The notes under the pieces: model-generated
Seen by the model: only the letters and a program-made list of their open reading frames with translations
Told to the model about the DNA's origin: nothing
Databases searched by the model: none
In this document: positions 7,419-9,582 of the stretch, in pieces
How positions within the stretch are numbered: position 1 is the first letter of the stretch
Layout of the letters: the number at the start of each line of letters is the position of its first letter
Made by a program: the position numbers and the translations under genes
DNA from: an uncultured Deferribacteraceae bacterium
GTDB lineage: Bacteria > Chrysiogenota > Deferribacteres > Deferribacterales > Mucispirillaceae
Assembly: GCA_947039055.1 (NCBI GenBank)
Contig: CAMQYB010000055.1
Coordinates: 1 to 9,582 of the forward strand
DNA: 9,582 nt
Reading direction: 5' to 3'

Positions 7419-8074
7419 CTCTTCTTCGCTAGAATTTTCATCTCTATATAAGATTGTAAATTGTCTAAACCTTCATCGTTTCTACATGAGATTTGAAAAA
7501 TATCTAAATTGTTTTTTATAGTTCGTGCATTCTCCAATGCTTTCTCAACACTGAAATCAACATACGGAAGTAGATCAATTTTATTCAATATAAAAATATC
7601 AGAATTGAAAAATATTGTAGGATATTTTAACGGTTTATCATCGCCCTCTGTAACTGATAACATAACTATATTTATATCCTGTCCTAGGTCATACTCTGCT
7701 GGACAAACTAAATTACCAACATTTTCTATAATAAGTAGATCTAAATTTTCATAACCTAACTCTTGACATTTTTTATCAATCTCATGAGCCTCAAGATGAC
7801 AAGCTCCACCCGTTTGGATCTGAATTGCTCGAACTCCGATCGCTTCAATACGCTGTTTATCGTTCTCTGTTTGTAGATCACCTTCTATTACTGCGATGTT
7901 ATACTTATCTTTTAGACGTACTAACACTTTCTCTAAAAATGATGTTTTACCTGATCCTGGTGATGACATCATATTGATAACTAATGTTTTGTTTGTAGCA
8001 AACTTGTTTCTTAAATGCATTGCATTTAAATCATTCTTCGATAAAATCTTCTGATTTATTGTAATTTTTTCCAT
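7409..8074 (-). CDS. hypB: Hydrogenase nickel incorporation GTPase HypB
   Basis: HypB is the GTPase that, with HypA, delivers nickel to the large subunit of [NiFe] hydrogenases, and in some bacteria to urease. This 221-residue protein has the P-loop SSPGSGKT ending at Thr44, EGD at 64-66, the metal-site sequence GGACHLEAH with Cys92 and His93, ENVGNLVCPAEYDL with Cys124, TEGDDKPLKYP near 142-152, and the guanine-specificity motif NKID at 164-167. The N-terminal CxxCGC motif and His-rich storage tail seen in some HypB proteins are absent, so this is the minimal form that relies on the G-domain metal site. Its leader is very AT-rich and repetitive, with only a GAG about 13 bases before the ATG, so initiation looks weak or SD-independent. 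It overlaps rnhB by 10 bases and lies 298 bases after hypA. Confidence 0.94.
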   Translation of the reverse strand: MEKITINQKILSKNDLNAMHLRNKFATNKTLVINMMSSPGSGKTSFLEKVLVRLKDKYNIAVIEGDLQTENDKQRIEAIGVRAIQIQTGGACHLEAHEIDKKCQELGYENLDLLIIENVGNLVCPAEYDLGQDINIVMLSVTEGDDKPLKYPTIFFNSDIFILNKIDLLPYVDFSVEKALENARTIKNNLDIFQISCRNDEGLDNLQSYIEMKILAKKRCS

Positions 8075-8120
8075 AATAATTTATTTACTCAATTTTAAAA
8101 ATTTATTTTATTCCACTTCT

Positions 8121-8372
8121 ATAACTTATTTTAACTAGCTTTAACAATTTATTTTACCTAATTTTAATTTGTTACTAGCTATAATATTTAGTTTTCAATT
8201 AATTAATTTTTATAATATTTTAATCAACTTTAATAACTTGCTTCAATTAATTTTAATGATCTATTTTAACCAATATTTAACAATCTGCTAGCAATAATAT
8301 TTTGTTTTTACACAACTAATTTTCATAACAATCTAACTAACTTTAATAACCAACTAATGCTACTAACTTATT
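8121..8372. repeat. Degenerate tandem repeat (~113-bp duplication with ~22-bp substructure) between hypA and hypB
   Basis: The 298-base hypA-hypB gap has no plausible gene. Plus-strand sequence from about 8121 recurs at an offset of 112-113 bases: TTACTAGCTATAATATTT at 8172 matches CTGCTAGCAATAATATTT at 8285, and the match continues for about 70 bases at roughly three quarters identity by eye; flanking sequence (ATAACTT at 8121 and 8233, ATAACC at 8346) keeps the same offset. Inside each copy, phrases such as CTTTAATAACTT and ATTTTAATGATCT recur about every 22 bases, suggesting an older, smaller tandem unit. I see no terminator, promoter or known RNA in it. The stretch ends at the hypA stop codon. 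Confidence 0.6.
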
Positions 8373-8714
8373 TTACTCAACTTCAATATGTGCGATCTCT
8401 AACTCATCGCCTGATACCATTTTTATACTCATAGATCCACACTCTGCACACGCAACAAAATATCCTGGGTACTCTGCCTCGTGATTACAGTCTGTACATA
8501 CTCCAAGTAACGGAACTCTATTAAACTCAAACACAGCATTCTCTGCGATCGTATTCTCTTTTATAGCATCAAATGCAAAGCGTAATGATGACTCATCAAT
8601 TGTTGCCATCTTACCGATACGAACCGACACTAATGTTATCTTATTTGAGTTGTTCTCAATTGCTGTGCCTATAGAAATTTCTAATATAGAGTTTGCAATA
8701 GAAGCCTCATGCAT
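8373..8714 (-). CDS. hypA: Hydrogenase/urease nickel incorporation protein HypA
   Basis: HypA is the nickel metallochaperone partner of HypB, acting in the cytoplasm on the hydrogenase large-subunit precursor. This 113-residue protein is full length. It opens with MHEASIANSI; His2 and Glu3 belong to the N-terminal nickel site. The structural zinc site is two CxxC pairs, Cys73/Cys76 (GVCTDC) and Cys89/Cys92 (ACAEC). VRIGKMATIDESSLRFAF is the usual family core. The ATG has a strong ribosome-binding site, AAAGGTGAT, a few bases upstream, and a second SD-like ATAAAGGT lies 29 bases further up. It is the first gene after a 483-base non-coding stretch, so it probably has its own promoter or leader, although I could not settle on one. 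hypB follows after 298 bases. No hypC, hypD, hypE, hypF or hydrogenase structural gene is present in the window. Confidence 0.95.
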   Translation of the reverse strand: MHEASIANSILEISIGTAIENNSNKITLVSVRIGKMATIDESSLRFAFDAIKENTIAENAVFEFNRVPLLGVCTDCNHEAEYPGYFVACAECGSMSIKMVSGDELEIAHIEVE

Positions 8715-8716
8715 AA

Positions 8717-8756
8717 ATCACCTTTATAACCTAAAATTTAATTTACTAACCTTTAT
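8717..8756 (-). promoter_or_regulatory. Duplicated ribosome-binding sequence upstream of hypA
   Basis: On the minus strand ATAAAGGT occurs at 8720-8727, well placed for the hypA ATG at 8714, and again at 8749-8756, where no start codon is served. The 29-base offset and similar surrounding T/A-rich sequence suggest a local duplication of the initiation region. The proximal copy is the functional SD with good confidence; the distal copy could be a standby site or a relic. Confidence 0.55.
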
Positions 8757-8762
8757 TACTTT

Positions 8763-8875
8763 TATCACTTGCGGTATATCTTTGTGAAATTTATACCTAT
8801 GACAAATATTCGTAATCAAATAACTTAGTATATATTTATGACATCTATAATATATTATTTGTTCACAAAGTGATA
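8763..8875. promoter_or_regulatory. Interrupted 14-nt inverted repeat in the hypA upstream region
   Basis: The right arm at 8862-8875 reads TTCACAAAGTGATA. Its reverse complement is present on the left as TATCACTT (8763-8770) and TTTGTGAA (8781-8788), separated by ten bases; the two halves share two bases in the right arm. As RNA from the minus strand this would form a long hairpin with a bulge and a loop of about 73 bases; as DNA it offers two half-sites. The loop contains TATGACA twice (8798-8804, 8837-8843). It matches no riboswitch I recognise. The rest of the 8715-9023 stretch is AT-rich sequence without a gene. Confidence 0.4.
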
Positions 8876-9017
8876 GTGACGTAACATAATATGATAATAT
8901 TTGACATATCTCAACATACTTTATATATACATATTAACATAGTCTAATCAATCATACAAGTGTCTACTATGCAATTGATTGATAAGTAACTATCTAAAAA
9001 TATTCATAACTTATAAT

Positions 9018-9068
9018 AAAAAAAATACTATGCAATCCACCTCGTTAAAAGTGTATAGACATAGTATT
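9018..9068 (-). terminator. Hairpin with T-tract (terminator-like) between rpsU and hypA
   Basis: A perfect 9-bp inverted repeat, AATACTATG at 9024-9032 and CATAGTATT at 9060-9068, encloses 27 bases. On the minus strand the 3' arm runs straight into eight T residues, as in a rho-independent terminator. The stem is AT-rich and the loop is large, so it may be weak. It could back up the rpsU terminator or end a short RNA. The loop contains the SD-like GAGGTGG on the minus strand. Confidence 0.5.
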
Positions 9069-9160
9069 CTAATTGATAATTAAAAACATAATAATACTAA
9101 AAAACATACTCACTAAAAGCATATTTATATAGTATTGAGTTGATGATATTAAAAAATATA
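9024..9160. repeat. Two tandem ~69-bp units, each with an AATACTA/TAGTATT inverted repeat
   Basis: Bases 9024-9092 and 9093-9160 align as tandem copies. Both begin AATACTA, share a central CTAAAAG/GTTAAAAG segment, have TAGTATT at the end of the first 45 bases, and then a similar TAATTGATAATTAAAAA / GTTGATGATATTAAAAA stretch. The inverted repeat is 9 bp in the first copy and 7 bp in the second. A possible third, more decayed copy begins near 8966, where ACTATGCAATTG repeats ACTATGCAATCC of 9027. The block lies directly downstream of the rpsU terminator. Confidence 0.55.
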
Positions 9161-9185
9161 TGAGTCCGCCCATTTTGAGCAGACT
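9151..9185 (-). terminator. Rho-independent terminator of rpsU
   Basis: On the minus strand, 13 bases after the rpsU stop, AGTCTGCTC and GGGCGGACT form a 9-bp stem (seven Watson-Crick and two G-T pairs, 9163-9185) closed by the loop AAAAT. It is followed by CATATATTTTTT. The stem is much richer in GC than its surroundings, which supports selection for structure. The T run starts about six bases after the stem, slightly further than ideal. Confidence 0.8.
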
Positions 9186-9197
9186 ACATATTACTTA

Positions 9198-9416
9198 TTA
9201 ATAATATCTGTACTTCTCGTGTAATTTACGTTGTAACTTCTGTTGTTTACGTCTTGCTTTTAGAAGTTTTTTACGTCTTACTTCTGTCGGTTTTTCATAA
9301 AAAGCATGAGCCTTAATCTCTCTGATTAATCCTTCACGTTCAATCTTTTTCTTTAATAATTTTAAAGCTTGGTCGACGTTATCTCCGTCCACTCTTACTA
9401 TTGCATTAACAGCCAA
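9198..9416 (-). CDS. rpsU: 30S ribosomal protein S21
   Basis: A 72-residue, highly basic protein with the bS21 pattern: AIVRVDGDNVDQALKLLKKK, then EGLIREIKAHAFYEKPTEVRR, and a Lys/Arg-rich C-terminal helix ending in KYRYY. S21 is part of the 30S platform near the 3' end of 16S rRNA and influences initiation through the anti-Shine-Dalgarno region. The start is TTG at 9416, chosen because AGAGGGGGTG lies seven bases upstream and no ATG or GTG lies in frame between them; MAVNAIVRV is also where the family's conserved beta-strand begins. The gene has its own terminator 13 bases downstream, so it is probably transcribed as a single gene or as the last gene of a unit that enters from beyond the window. 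Its length is within the usual range of about 58-75 residues. Confidence 0.95.
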   Translation of the reverse strand: MAVNAIVRVDGDNVDQALKLLKKKIEREGLIREIKAHAFYEKPTEVRRKKLLKARRKQQKLQRKLHEKYRYY

Positions 9417-9423
9417 TTCGATG

Positions 9424-9433
9424 CACCCCCTCT
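9424..9433 (-). promoter_or_regulatory. Strong Shine-Dalgarno site that fixes the TTG start of rpsU
   Basis: AGAGGGGGTG on the minus strand, seven bases before TTG, is the most G-rich stretch in this otherwise AT-rich leader. It compensates for the weak start codon and rules out the next downstream candidates. Confidence 0.75.
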
Positions 9434-9475
9434 TTCTATGAATTTTTTTATATATACTTTACTTTTACTTTTTAA

Positions 9476-9481
9476 ATTATA
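9476..9481 (-). promoter_or_regulatory. Possible -10 element for rpsU
   Basis: A perfect TATAAT is present on the minus strand about 60 bases before the rpsU start, in an AT-rich context. I see no good -35 at 16-18 bases (TTGGCA lies 21 bases away), and AT-rich sequence gives such hexamers by chance, so this is only a candidate. Confidence 0.25.
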
Positions 9482-9582
9482 AATCTACTAAGCTGTGAAC
9501 TTTGCCAAATTACCAAGTTATAAAACTTGCAAACTTGCACAACTGTCCAATCGCTCGGCGACAATGTTTATACTGTTGCAAA

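Noticed and set aside
7509..7754. Plus-strand frame of 81 codons opposite hypB
   Set aside because: It lies inside the HypB G-domain coding sequence and encodes nothing recognisable.
8715..9023. Several TATAAT-like and TTGACA-like hexamers as a hypA promoter
   Set aside because: In sequence this AT-rich many hexamers match by chance; none pairs a good -35 with a good -10 at 16-18 bases.
9518..9580. Possible C-terminal tail of an upstream minus-strand gene (20 codons, ending SLQVL)
   Set aside because: The frame is open to the window edge and locally richer in GC, but it is too short to identify and a second frame is open over the same bases.
9541..9582. GCCGAGCGATTGG on the minus strand resembles a tRNA D-arm
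   Set aside because: No anticodon arm, T-arm consensus or acceptor pairing follows at the required distances.

Overview
The window is a compact, very AT-rich stretch of a bacterial chromosome in which every recognisable gene lies on the minus strand. The products point to a Gram-negative cell with an outer membrane: a SurA-type periplasmic chaperone, a parvulin-type lipoprotein and the heptose-pathway isomerase GmhA. HypA and HypB imply that a nickel enzyme, most likely a [NiFe] hydrogenase, is matured somewhere in the genome. The neighbourhood mfd - PpiC protein - SurA is a layout I associate with Deferribacterota, Desulfobacterota and similar lineages. I cannot name a genus, and this placement is a low-confidence inference.

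In transcription order (right to left): rpsU (ribosomal protein S21, TTG start) is followed by a rho-independent terminator and a roughly 480-base non-coding stretch holding 69-bp tandem repeats and hairpins. Then hypA; a 298-base repeat-filled gap; hypB, overlapping rnhB (RNase HII) by 10 bases; yraN (UPF0102); a 19-bp tandem array; gmhA; mfd (transcription-repair coupling factor); a PpiC lipoprotein; surA; and rqcP (S4-domain protein of the RqcP/Hsp15 type). From hypB to rqcP the genes touch, overlap or are separated by at most about 150 bases with no convincing terminator, so this looks like one long operon of envelope, genome-maintenance and translation-quality genes with hydrogenase maturation at its head.

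The proteins are ordinary core families and I see no phage, transposon, CRISPR array or defence system. The unusual features are structural. (1) Three intergenic regions consist of degenerate tandem duplications. In the clearest, seven contiguous units of about 19 bp run up to the gmhA start codon, and the last unit carries its ribosome-binding site. (2) The conserved N-terminus of Mfd is encoded upstream of any ATG, GTG or TTG codon. (3) The surA signal peptide is encoded in an 89-base out-of-frame overlap with the C-terminus of the upstream PpiC lipoprotein gene. (4) An interrupted 14-nt inverted repeat and a pseudoknot-like arrangement lie upstream of hypA.
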